33,313 nucleotides of DNA from Pedobacter sp. (GTDB lineage: Bacteria; Bacteroidota; Bacteroidia; Sphingobacteriales; Sphingobacteriaceae). Of the stretch, positions 25,740-32,873 are shown in pieces (within the stretch, counting starts at the first letter, position 1; the number at the start of each line of letters is the position of its first letter). The DNA is taken from the NCBI GenBank assembly GCA_014377665.1, contig JACMPF010000227.1, positions 1-33,313 on the forward strand, read 5' to 3'. A program made the position numbers and the translations under genes. The notes under the pieces were generated by a model that searched no databases, had not been told where the DNA came from, and was given only the letters and a program-made list of their open reading frames with translations.

Positions 25740-27683
25740 ATGTTTGAAAAACTCTTTCGCAAGAAATCAATAACAAAAATTCTCGCAGATGCCGAAAAGG
25801 GATATGGAGATCATAGTTCTTCCTTAAATAAAACGTTAGGAGTACGAGATCTCACCGCATTTGGAATCGCAGCAATCATCGGCGCTGGTATTTTTAGCAC
25901 AATCGGTAAAGCAAGTGCAGACGGTGGTCCGGCAGTAATCTTTCTTTTTATATTTACAGCAGTAGCTTGTAGTTTCGCAGCCTTTGCATACGCAGAATTT
26001 GCTTCTATGGTTCCTGTATCGGGTAGTGCTTACACTTATTCTTACGTCGCCTTTGGAGAGTTGGTTGCATGGATCATCGGTTGGTCACTCATCATGGAAT
26101 ACGCAATTGGGAACATAACTGTAGCAATATCCTGGTCGGACTATTTTACCGGGCTACTTTCATCCATACGAATACCCACCCTGAATATTAATGGCATTAA
26201 CCTGCCAGATTGGATGACTATGGATTATCTCTCTGCTTTTAACGGTCATAATCATGCAGATGCCTTGATCAATGCAGGTAAAAGTTATGCTGATCTGGAC
26301 GATGTTACCAGAATAGCAAACAATGCATGGAACACTGCCCCTCAGATTGGAGGATTCCATTTAGTAGCAGATTTACCTGCCTTGGCTATCATTATCTTTA
26401 TTACCTGGTTGGTTTATCGTGGAATGAAAGAATCCAAGAATGCCAGCAATGCGATGGTAGTTGTCAAGCTTGCCGTGATCCTTCTAGTATTATCCGTAGG
26501 TGTGTTTTATGTAGATACTTCCAACTGGAACCCATTTGCACCAAACGGGGTGTCTGGAGTCTTAAAAGGCGTTTCGGCTGTGTTCTTTGCATATATAGGA
26601 TTTGATGCCATTTCAACTACCGCAGAGGAATGTAAAGACCCTCAACGTGATCTTCCCAGAGCAATGATGTGGGCAATCATTATCTGTACCGTCTTATATG
26701 TGGCTATTGCCTTGGTTCTTACAGGAATTGTGAATTACAAACTATTAGCTGTTGGCGATCCCTTAGCATTTGTTTTTGATCAGATCGATCTGAAATTAAT
26801 GAGTGGAATTATCGCTGTAAGTGCGGTGTTTGCAATGGCCAGTGTGCTACTAGTTTTCCAAATGGGACAACCACGTATCTGGATGAGCATGAGCCGCGAT
26901 GGACTTTTGCCCAAAGCTTTCTCTAGAATACATCCTGTTTATAAAACACCATCATTTGCGACCATTGTAGTCGGTTTCGTAGTTGCAGTACCTTCATTAT
27001 TCATGAACCTCACAATTGTAACAGACCTTTGTTCTATAGGAACCTTATTTGCATTCGTGTTGGTTTGTGCCGGGGTATTGGTGCTCCAAAACAAACCGGA
27101 TATTAAGAGAGGAAAGTTCAAAATACCGTACGCCAACTCTAAATATATCATTCCAGTTGCTTTCATAGCTGCGATCATCTTTTCTTTGAACTTTTATAGA
27201 ACTGAAACTACCGCCTTTTTATTCAACAAGCCTAAGGTTTACGAGCCGGTGACATTTCTGACGTCATTAAACGAAGCCGAGCTGGCTACCATAAAAAATG
27301 AGATCAAAGCAAATCAAGTTAAACTTCACCAAACTGGTGAAAGCAATGATGCAGAACTTTACCTGAACAAGTTATCCGCGGATCAGTACAATCAATTTAT
27401 GACTGACTCTCAATTGAATACAGAGAGAAGGTATGAAAGTGGATTTGGCTTGTTTAAACACAAGATTCCAATGTGGATTTTTCTGATTATTTGCACAGTT
27501 ATCACCTATTACTGTGTGGCAAAAAACCTATCTTTAATACCAGTATTGGGCCTTATAAGTTGTCTGTATATGATGTGCGAACTGGGAATATCTAATTGGA
27601 TCGGCTTCGGAATCTGGCTACTTATTGGATTAGTTGTGTATTTCTTGTATGGCTACAAACATAGTAAACTGAACGCAGAATAG
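25740..27683 (+). CDS. APC-family amino acid permease with internal insertion
   Basis: A 647-residue inner-membrane amino acid transporter of the cationic-amino-acid branch. APC signatures match the first gene of the window: IAAIIGAGIFSTIGKA, PVSGSAYTYSYVAFGE, GFDAISTTAEECKDPQRDLP, and GQPRIWMSMSRDGLLP with HPVYKTPSF. Two insertions explain the extra ~145 residues: a hydrophilic loop near 148-200 (INGINLPDWMTMDYL onward) and a second hydrophilic stretch near 497-575 (ESNDAELYLNKLSADQYNQF) between late helices. The second insertion holds a charged, probably helical domain of unknown role. A promoter element lies just upstream. No terminator is adjacent; the nearest is about 180 bases downstream. 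Confidence 0.92.
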   Translation: MFEKLFRKKSITKILADAEKGYGDHSSSLNKTLGVRDLTAFGIAAIIGAGIFSTIGKASADGGPAVIFLFIFTAVACSFAAFAYAEFASMVPVSGSAYTYSYVAFGELVAWIIGWSLIMEYAIGNITVAISWSDYFTGLLSSIRIPTLNINGINLPDWMTMDYLSAFNGHNHADALINAGKSYADLDDVTRIANNAWNTAPQIGGFHLVADLPALAIIIFITWLVYRGMKESKNASNAMVVVKLAVILLVLSVGVFYVDTSNWNPFAPNGVSGVLKGVSAVFFAYIGFDAISTTAEECKDPQRDLPRAMMWAIIICTVLYVAIALVLTGIVNYKLLAVGDPLAFVFDQIDLKLMSGIIAVSAVFAMASVLLVFQMGQPRIWMSMSRDGLLPKAFSRIHPVYKTPSFATIVVGFVVAVPSLFMNLTIVTDLCSIGTLFAFVLVCAGVLVLQNKPDIKRGKFKIPYANSKYIIPVAFIAAIIFSLNFYRTETTAFLFNKPKVYEPVTFLTSLNEAELATIKNEIKANQVKLHQTGESNDAELYLNKLSADQYNQFMTDSQLNTERRYESGFGLFKHKIPMWIFLIICTVITYYCVAKNLSLIPVLGLISCLYMMCELGISNWIGFGIWLLIGLVVYFLYGYKHSKLNAE

Positions 27684-27779
27684 CCTAGGGAGCAAAACTT
27701 TGTAGAATATATTCCCCGATTTGCATTATCTGTTTTTTTACTCTACAGTGTGAAAATAATTTTCTATATTAGCCTTAAT

Positions 27780-27793
27780 AATGAATATTCATT
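27780..27793. repeat. Perfect 14-base palindrome, possible operator
   Basis: AATGAATATTCATT is its own reverse complement. The half-site TGAATATT occurs again at 27801-27808. It lies about 100 bases after the permease stop and 70 bases before the terminator. A protein-binding site is one reading; in AT-rich DNA chance is another. Confidence 0.4.
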
Positions 27794-27853
27794 GAAAAAC
27801 TGAATATTTAATAATCCCTCCTATTTATCCCTAAAATTGTTTGGTTGGAAACC

Positions 27854-28012
27854 TTACAATAATGGCTCCTCCCCGGAGCCTTTTTTGTGCTTATGAGAAG
27901 GCCGTTTCTTGTGTGTATAAAGCGGCGAAGTACCTATATCTCCATAGACAATACCCAGGCTGACAAGAAGACCTCCCGCAGATAGGGTACTTAATTTTTT
28001 ATGACTCGTCAC
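27854..28012 (-). pseudogene. kup: Remnant of a Kup-type potassium transporter gene (N-terminus only)
   Basis: From a GTG at 28012 the minus strand encodes 52 residues. Residues about 7-33 include LSAGGLLVSLGIVYGDIGTS and then PLYT, which is the first-helix signature of the KUP/HAK/KT potassium transporters (GVVYGDIGTSPLYT in E. coli). After PLYT the match stops abruptly at about 27914. The frame continues as a Lys/His-rich tail across the plus-strand terminator and ends at 27854. An intact protein has more than 600 residues, so over 90% is missing. The start and a TAGTTTTG promoter element remain. This points to a deletion or a partial duplication. The N-terminal match is strong; the GTG start is inferred, because the next in-frame stop lies two codons further upstream. 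Confidence 0.78.
27864..27886 (+). terminator. Intrinsic terminator 180 bases after the APC permease
   Basis: GGCTCC (27864-27869), a five-base loop, GGAGCC (27875-27880), then six T residues (27881-27886). It is the only convincing plus-strand terminator after the permease, which would give that mRNA a 3' untranslated region of about 200 bases, or it may end a separate small RNA. Confidence 0.85.
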
Positions 28013-28031
28013 AATAATTTAAAATTTAATG

Positions 28032-28039
28032 CAAAACTA
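28032..28039 (-). promoter_or_regulatory. Candidate -7 element retained by the kup remnant
   Basis: The minus strand reads TAGTTTTG, an exact TAnnTTTG match, 19 bases before the GTG of the kup fragment. The -33 region has no TTG at standard spacing. Confidence 0.45.
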
Positions 28040-28174
28040 GATTAAAATCAGCCAAGTATACTGCACAAACCTCCATTTTAGGATTTCCGCGGAATTTATA
28101 GGGGAACCATGATGGAGCTCGAAACGTAATAACTTGTTAAATATTGTTAAAAGATCAAACATTGAACAAAAACG

Positions 28175-28206
28175 TTGATTTTTTTGTTTATTTATTTATA
28201 TTTTTG
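28175..28206 (+). promoter_or_regulatory. Promoter of the T9SS cargo gene
   Basis: TTG at 28175-28177, a 21-base spacer, then TATTTTTG at 28199-28206, in the Bacteroidota promoter form. Eleven bases remain to the ATG, so the untranslated leader is very short. Confidence 0.6.
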
Positions 28207-28217
28207 ACTGCATCTAT

Positions 28218-28739
28218 ATGAGTGTAAAGCCAACTATAACGCTTCTTCTGAACATCTTTTGCTTTCTCGGCATCTGTATGTCGCTTAGCTTTACTGTTTT
28301 TGCTCAAAAACCTGATAGCTCTGCCAGTGCCATCAGGTACAAGAAATTGTTTAGTACCCCACAGATTAAAGGATCCGTTCAAAGTTTTAGGCCGAAATAC
28401 AATTTCGGATTTATACCGTATTCGGAAGTCTCTGTAACTTCAAAAACTACTACTTCTTTGACCATTAAACAGGATAAACTTTTATCGGTACTAAAAGTTT
28501 ACCCTAATCCTGTTGAAGATCAGGTCAACCTAGTGATAAAGATGGATCGCGAGTCTAACTTCTCTGTAAAGATCATGGATCTTTTAGGGAATGAGGTGGT
28601 TACTCTTGCCAATGAACGGGCTGCGGCGGGAGAGCAAACTAAAACTTATAACGTTCCAGAACGTCTGAACCCTGGAATTTACTTTCTGAAAATCATTTCT
28701 GGCTCAGAAACTGTAGTAAAGAGAATTTCTGTTCTATAA
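28218..28739 (+). CDS. Small exported protein with a T9SS type A sorting domain
   Basis: A 173-residue protein with an N-terminal signal peptide of about 30 residues (hydrophobic core LLLNIFCFLGICMSL, ending VFAQ). The last ~80 residues form a complete type IX secretion C-terminal domain. It opens VYPNPVEDQVNLVI, continues with SVKIMDLLGNEV and the Gly/Thr strand, and ends NPGIYFLKIISGSE then KRISVL. Between them are only about 60 residues of unrecognised sequence, rich in Ser, Thr and Lys. The CTD targets cargo through the T9SS to the outer surface, where it is cleaved or anchored. What the short passenger does is unknown. It appears monocistronic. Confidence 0.85.
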   Translation: MSVKPTITLLLNIFCFLGICMSLSFTVFAQKPDSSASAIRYKKLFSTPQIKGSVQSFRPKYNFGFIPYSEVSVTSKTTTSLTIKQDKLLSVLKVYPNPVEDQVNLVIKMDRESNFSVKIMDLLGNEVVTLANERAAAGEQTKTYNVPERLNPGIYFLKIISGSETVVKRISVL

Positions 28740-28770
28740 TAGAATTACTACTTTCGTAAAAACACCATTC

Positions 28771-29382
28771 ATGAAGATTATTGCTATAGGGCGCAACTAT
28801 GCTGCGCATGCTAAAGAACTTAACAATCCTATTCCTGGAAAACCAGTGATTTTTCTAAAACCGGATACCGCAATTTTAAAAGACAACAAGCCTTTTTATA
28901 TTCCTGACTTTTCCAATAATATCCATTTCGAGCTGGAAGTAATTTTAAAGATATCTCAAGAAGGAAAACATATTGCGGAGAAATTTGCTTCTAAATATTA
29001 CCAAGAGATAGGGTTAGGTATCGATTTCACAGCAAGAGATATCCAGACAGAACATAAAGAAAAAGGACTACCCTGGGAACTTGCTAAAGCTTTCGACAAC
29101 TCGGCCGCAATAAGTAGCTTCGTTCCAAAAGAGGAATTTTCTGATTTAAGAAATCTAGATTTTGAATTAAAGATCAATGACCAGATCAGGCAACAGGGAA
29201 ATACCAGCTTGATGCTGTTTTCCTACGATTACATCATCCACTTCATTTCGAAATACATTACGTTAAAGAAAGGAGATTTAATCTTTACAGGCACTCCCGA
29301 GGGAGTCGGTCAAGTACATACCGGTGATAGGCTTCAAGGAAATCTTGCAGGTACGGAACTATTGAACTTTGAGATAAAGTAG
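28771..29382 (+). CDS. Fumarylacetoacetate hydrolase-family protein
   Basis: A 203-residue cytoplasmic enzyme of the FAH fold. The start KIIAIGRNYAAHAKEL and the metal-binding residues Glu54 and Glu56 (HFELEV) and Asp85 (GIDFTARD) match the spacing in the single-domain acylpyruvase/FAHD1 and YcgM-like group. The late GDLIFTGTPEGVG motif is present. Such enzymes hydrolyse C-C bonds of acylpyruvates or decarboxylate oxaloacetate; the substrate here is not known. It opens a tight run with the M23 peptidase and bcp (5-base gaps). A one-mismatch -7 element TACTTTCG lies at 28749-28756. Confidence 0.9.
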   Translation: MKIIAIGRNYAAHAKELNNPIPGKPVIFLKPDTAILKDNKPFYIPDFSNNIHFELEVILKISQEGKHIAEKFASKYYQEIGLGIDFTARDIQTEHKEKGLPWELAKAFDNSAAISSFVPKEEFSDLRNLDFELKINDQIRQQGNTSLMLFSYDYIIHFISKYITLKKGDLIFTGTPEGVGQVHTGDRLQGNLAGTELLNFEIK

Positions 29383-29387
29383 AACGA

Positions 29388-31103
29388 ATGACAAAATTTA
29401 AATTGATTACAGTATGCCTCCTATTTATATGTATGCAAGCATTTGCTCAACAGATCTTTAGTGACGGCAAATACCCTTTAGTGGATTTCAGACCGCCACT
29501 TAATATCACACCACCGGCTCTAGCCGGATCATTCGGTGAATTAAGGTCAAACCATTTCCATTCTGGGATGGACTACCGTACCAATCAGCGTATAGGCTAT
29601 CCTGTATATGCAATCGCAGATGGGTATATCTCTCGATTAAGGGTTCAAAACAGTGGCTTCGGACTTGCGTTATATATTAACCATAAGAACGGCTTCACCT
29701 CTGTGTACGGACACCTTTCCAGATTCAACACCATGATAGCCCGACAGGTTAAATCTATTCAATATCAAAAGAAGTCATATGAAATTGACGACTTCCAAAA
29801 TGAGCTTTCAATTCCCGTTCGCAAGGGTGATGTTATTGCATATTCTGGAAATACAGGAAGCTCTGGCGGGCCACACCTACATTTTGAGATTAGAGACACC
29901 AAGACTGAGGCTACAATTAATCCACAGCTTTTCGGACTAAACATTACCGATAATATTCCGCCGGTAATTTATTCTCTCTACGCATATAAACTAAATAAAA
30001 GACCTTTTAATGAGTTTACTCCAAAACAGACATTGGCAATTACTGGGTCAGCAGGTAATTACAAAGCGGGTAACGTAAACCTAACAGGTGAAGTCGGCTT
30101 TGGAATCGTTACCACCGATCGTCATAACGGTGCTTCCGGTCTAAATGGGGTTTATTCCATTGAACTATTACTAGATGAAAATCATGTGTTTACTTCTTCT
30201 CTTGAAAAGTTTGTATTTGACAACAGTAAAGCCATAAACTCACATATTGACTATCCTACCTTCTTATCTACTAAGCGAAGTATACAGAAAAGCTTTGTAG
30301 ATCCGGGTAATCCGCTATCGATCTACAGCAATCTTGTTAATCGCGGGCGTATAGAATTTAACGACGGAAAGCTCCATAAACTCCAATATATTGTCACAGA
30401 TGGAAGCGGAAATAAAAGTACCTTATCATTCAATGTTCAGGCGGACGCTAAACCTGCGATTTACCAAGAAAATGCAGCTTCCGAAACTGCACGTTTCCCT
30501 TATGATATCGAAAATCAATTTGACAATGATAAGGTAAAGGTGGTTCTCCCGAAGGGAACTTTATATAATGACTTAAACTTCATTTACAAGACTTCAGCTA
30601 AGCCAGTTGGAAACGCTTATTCAGCAATCCATCATATTCACAACAACCTGACCCCTTTACATGTGGGCTATGAACTTTGGATAAATGCCGAAGACCTTCC
30701 TGAAAATCTAAGAAGCAAGGCGGTTATTGTAAGTTCGAGCAGAGTATCTCAGGGCGGCTATTTCGAAAACGGATATGTAAAAGCAAAACCACGTAACTTT
30801 GGAAGCTTTTTTATCTCGATAGATACCCTTCCACCTGTCATCCTTCCGCAAAACATTCAAGAGGGGAAAAGTATGGCTGGAATCAGTAAAATATCCTTTA
30901 AAATCAGAGATAATTTGTCGGGAATTCAAAACTTCAATGGCTTCATAGATGGTAAATGGGTACTTATGGAGTTTGATACGAAAACGGCTTCCCTTTGGCA
31001 CACCTTTGATGAACAGACGGGGCCGGGTAAACATAACTTTGAACTCATAGTAAAAGACATGAAGGATAACAGCAAAACCTATTCAATTACATTTTATAAA
31101 TAA
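29388..31103 (+). CDS. M23-family (LytM) metallopeptidase
   Basis: A 571-residue exported protein with a signal peptide of about 20 residues (ending AFAQ). The M23 domain is at about residues 45-185. Its zinc ligands fit HxxxD (His58, Asp62 in HFHSGMDY) and HxH (His163, His165 in PHLHFEIR), with YGHLS (107-111) between. The catalytic set is complete, so it should cleave peptide cross-links in peptidoglycan in the periplasm. About 380 residues of beta-rich sequence follow, of unknown role. A 14-residue Lys/Tyr/Asp-rich loop (about 123-137) inside the peptidase domain is unusual. Confidence 0.92.
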   Translation: MTKFKLITVCLLFICMQAFAQQIFSDGKYPLVDFRPPLNITPPALAGSFGELRSNHFHSGMDYRTNQRIGYPVYAIADGYISRLRVQNSGFGLALYINHKNGFTSVYGHLSRFNTMIARQVKSIQYQKKSYEIDDFQNELSIPVRKGDVIAYSGNTGSSGGPHLHFEIRDTKTEATINPQLFGLNITDNIPPVIYSLYAYKLNKRPFNEFTPKQTLAITGSAGNYKAGNVNLTGEVGFGIVTTDRHNGASGLNGVYSIELLLDENHVFTSSLEKFVFDNSKAINSHIDYPTFLSTKRSIQKSFVDPGNPLSIYSNLVNRGRIEFNDGKLHKLQYIVTDGSGNKSTLSFNVQADAKPAIYQENAASETARFPYDIENQFDNDKVKVVLPKGTLYNDLNFIYKTSAKPVGNAYSAIHHIHNNLTPLHVGYELWINAEDLPENLRSKAVIVSSSRVSQGGYFENGYVKAKPRNFGSFFISIDTLPPVILPQNIQEGKSMAGISKISFKIRDNLSGIQNFNGFIDGKWVLMEFDTKTASLWHTFDEQTGPGKHNFELIVKDMKDNSKTYSITFYK

Positions 31104-31108
31104 TTATA

Positions 31109-31576
31109 ATGACTGAACTACAAGAAGGCCAAAAGGCTCCAGAATTTACAGGAAAAGATCAGGAAGGTCACGACATTAGTCTATCGCAGTTTGTAGGCAA
31201 AAAGGTTGTTCTATATTTCTATCCAAAAGACGACACCCCTGGCTGCACCGCCGAAGCATGCGATTTTAGAGACAACTACGAAAGCCTTAACGGCAAGGGC
31301 ATTATAGTACTTGGCGTAAGTGTAGATGATGAGAAATCTCATAAGAAATTCATTGTAAAGCATAACCTTCCATTTACCTTATTGGCCGACACCGATAAAA
31401 AGATTGTAGAAGCTTATGGAGTTTGGGCAGAAAAAAGTATGTATGGAAAAACTTATATGGGTACCAACAGGAAGACGTTCATCATTGATGAAAAAGGAAA
31501 TATCTCGCATATCATCTCAAAGGTTGACACCAAAAATGCCACTAACCAAGTTTTGGAGCTTTTGAAATTGAGTTAA
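31109..31576 (+). CDS. bcp: Thioredoxin-dependent peroxiredoxin Bcp
   Basis: A 155-residue cytoplasmic peroxiredoxin of the BCP/PrxQ class that reduces hydrogen peroxide and organic peroxides. The peroxidatic Cys46 is in DDTPGCTAEACDFRD, and the resolving Cys51 follows five residues later, the alpha-2 helix arrangement of this class. The later ADTDKKIVEAYGVW and GTNRKTFIIDEKG segments are typical. It is the third gene of the FAH-M23-bcp run. Confidence 0.96.
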   Translation: MTELQEGQKAPEFTGKDQEGHDISLSQFVGKKVVLYFYPKDDTPGCTAEACDFRDNYESLNGKGIIVLGVSVDDEKSHKKFIVKHNLPFTLLADTDKKIVEAYGVWAEKSMYGKTYMGTNRKTFIIDEKGNISHIISKVDTKNATNQVLELLKLS

Positions 31577-31594
31577 GTGTTTTTTGTATTTTTG
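31561..31594 (+). promoter_or_regulatory. map: Promoter of map
   Basis: TTTG at 31561-31564 (inside the end of bcp), a 22-base spacer, then TATTTTTG at 31587-31594. The ATG of map follows after 14 bases, so map probably has its own promoter besides read-through from bcp. Confidence 0.55.
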
Positions 31595-31608
31595 CAAAAA
31601 ATAAAGAG

Positions 31609-32412
31609 ATGAGTCTATATAAATCAAATGAAGATGTAGAGCTGCAAAGAGAAAGCTGCCTAATGGTAAGTAAAACCATTACCGAGGTCGCTAAAGTGAT
31701 GAAGCCCGGCATAACCACTTTGTCGCTCGATGTTATGGCGGAGGCCTTTATCAGGGACAATGGGGGTCTACCATCATGTAAAGGTTATCATGGTTTCCCT
31801 TATAGCTTATGCATTTCGGTTAATGAGCAAGTTGTTCATGGTTTTCCTGGACAATATGAATTAAAAGATGGCGACTTAGTTACTATTGATACTGTAGTCT
31901 ATAAAAATGGATTCCATGGAGATCATGCCTATACTTTTATTATAGGCGAAACAAGTCCAGAAATTCTTGATTTTGTGAGAATAACGAAAGAATCTTTATA
32001 TGTGGGAATTCAACAAGCAACCACCAGCAATCGCGTGGGCGATATTGGATATGCGATTGAGCAATATACTAATGAGCAGCATGGTTATGGTGTTGTACGC
32101 GAGATGGTGGGGCACGGAGTAGGAAAAGAAATGCACGAGGATCCGAATGTTCCAAACTATGGTCGCCGGGGAACTGGAAAACGGTTGCAGGAGAATATGG
32201 TGTTAGCTATAGAGCCCATGATCACAATGGGTGGACGCGATATCTATACACTTGATGATGGCTGGACGATCGCAACTGAAGATGATTCTTTGGCCGCGCA
32301 TTTTGAACATAATGTATGTGTAAAGAAAGGTAGTGCCGAAATTCTGTCTGATTTCAGTATCATTGAAGCAGCCGAGAAGGCGAATATCAATTTAAATAGC
32401 AGTTATTATTAG
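31609..32412 (+). CDS. map: Methionine aminopeptidase, type I
   Basis: Removes the N-terminal methionine from new proteins. The protein is 267 residues. The five metal ligands are intact: Asp94 (TIDT), Asp105 (HGDHAYTF), His169 (VGHGVGKEMHED), Glu202 (AIEPMI) and Glu233 (HFEHNV). No SH3-like N-terminal extension is present, so it is the short class Ia form. A short tail of about 20 residues (IIEAAEKANINLNSSYY) extends beyond the fold. Confidence 0.96.
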   Translation: MSLYKSNEDVELQRESCLMVSKTITEVAKVMKPGITTLSLDVMAEAFIRDNGGLPSCKGYHGFPYSLCISVNEQVVHGFPGQYELKDGDLVTIDTVVYKNGFHGDHAYTFIIGETSPEILDFVRITKESLYVGIQQATTSNRVGDIGYAIEQYTNEQHGYGVVREMVGHGVGKEMHEDPNVPNYGRRGTGKRLQENMVLAIEPMITMGGRDIYTLDDGWTIATEDDSLAAHFEHNVCVKKGSAEILSDFSIIEAAEKANINLNSSYY

Positions 32413-32873
32413 AAAAGGCACTCCAACCAGCGACTAATTCGCAGACATAATTTTTTGCAAAGAGTTGTGTAACAACTACCTTCGCTTTTTGAGACACTTG
32501 CCTACTTTTTGCACTACTCTACGACCACACTTATTTCAGTAGCTGTTTTTAGGTAAGATTACAGCGGGTCAAACAAATAAATTGGAGCAGTTTACAACGT
32601 GGAGCAGTTCTTTGCATTTTCCATAGTATGTTTTATTTGGTAATGGTATAAAGAATGGCCAGCATGAATTGAAACTTAATTAATTAGCGATAAAATAAAA
32701 GTAGCCAAAGCACAATCTGAAGTATAGTGTATATTTCGGTTAAAAACTAGTCAAATTAAAACGTCGGCAAGCCCGATAATTTTGCTGAAATGTTAAAAGT
32801 GTAGATCTAAATTGTTAAAATCCGCTAGGGTATTTAATTAATTTATATATTTAAGCAACAATTTAAACCAAAT
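32413..32873. other. 461-base gap after map
   Basis: No open frame longer than about 25 codons with recognisable sequence was found on either strand. It holds an inverted repeat AGTTGT/ACAACT at 32463-32477 without a T-run, and a 10-base direct repeat TGGAGCAGTT at 32583-32592 and 32600-32609. No convincing terminator for map and no exact TAnnTTTG before the next gene were seen. It could include decayed DNA. Confidence 0.55.

Larger units (their letters stand above)
27684..28217. other. 534-base gap between the APC permease and the T9SS cargo gene
   Basis: This spacer holds a plus-strand terminator (27864-27886), a minus-strand remnant of kup (28012-27854) with its promoter element, and the promoter of the T9SS cargo gene. 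It also has a 14-base perfect palindrome AATGAATATTCATT at 27780-27793, with TGAATATT repeated at 27801-27808, and a 10-base palindrome TTCCGCGGAA at 28085-28094 flanked by the distant arms CTCCAT (28071) and ATGGAG (28112). I see no other gene in it. Confidence 0.7.

Noticed and set aside
28071..28117. Structured RNA or riboswitch around TTCCGCGGAA with CTCCAT/ATGGAG arms
   Set aside because: It lies upstream of the only promoter element on the minus strand and also upstream of the plus-strand promoter, so it would not be in either leader; no known riboswitch core was recognised.
28732..28744. Inverted repeat TTCTAT-A-ATAGAA at the end of the T9SS cargo gene
   Set aside because: A 1-base centre cannot form a good hairpin loop, there is no T-run, and it overlaps the stop codon.
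32413..32580. Possible transposase remnant in frames of the gap after map
   Set aside because: Short conceptual translations had frequent stops and no motif I could assign to a transposase family.
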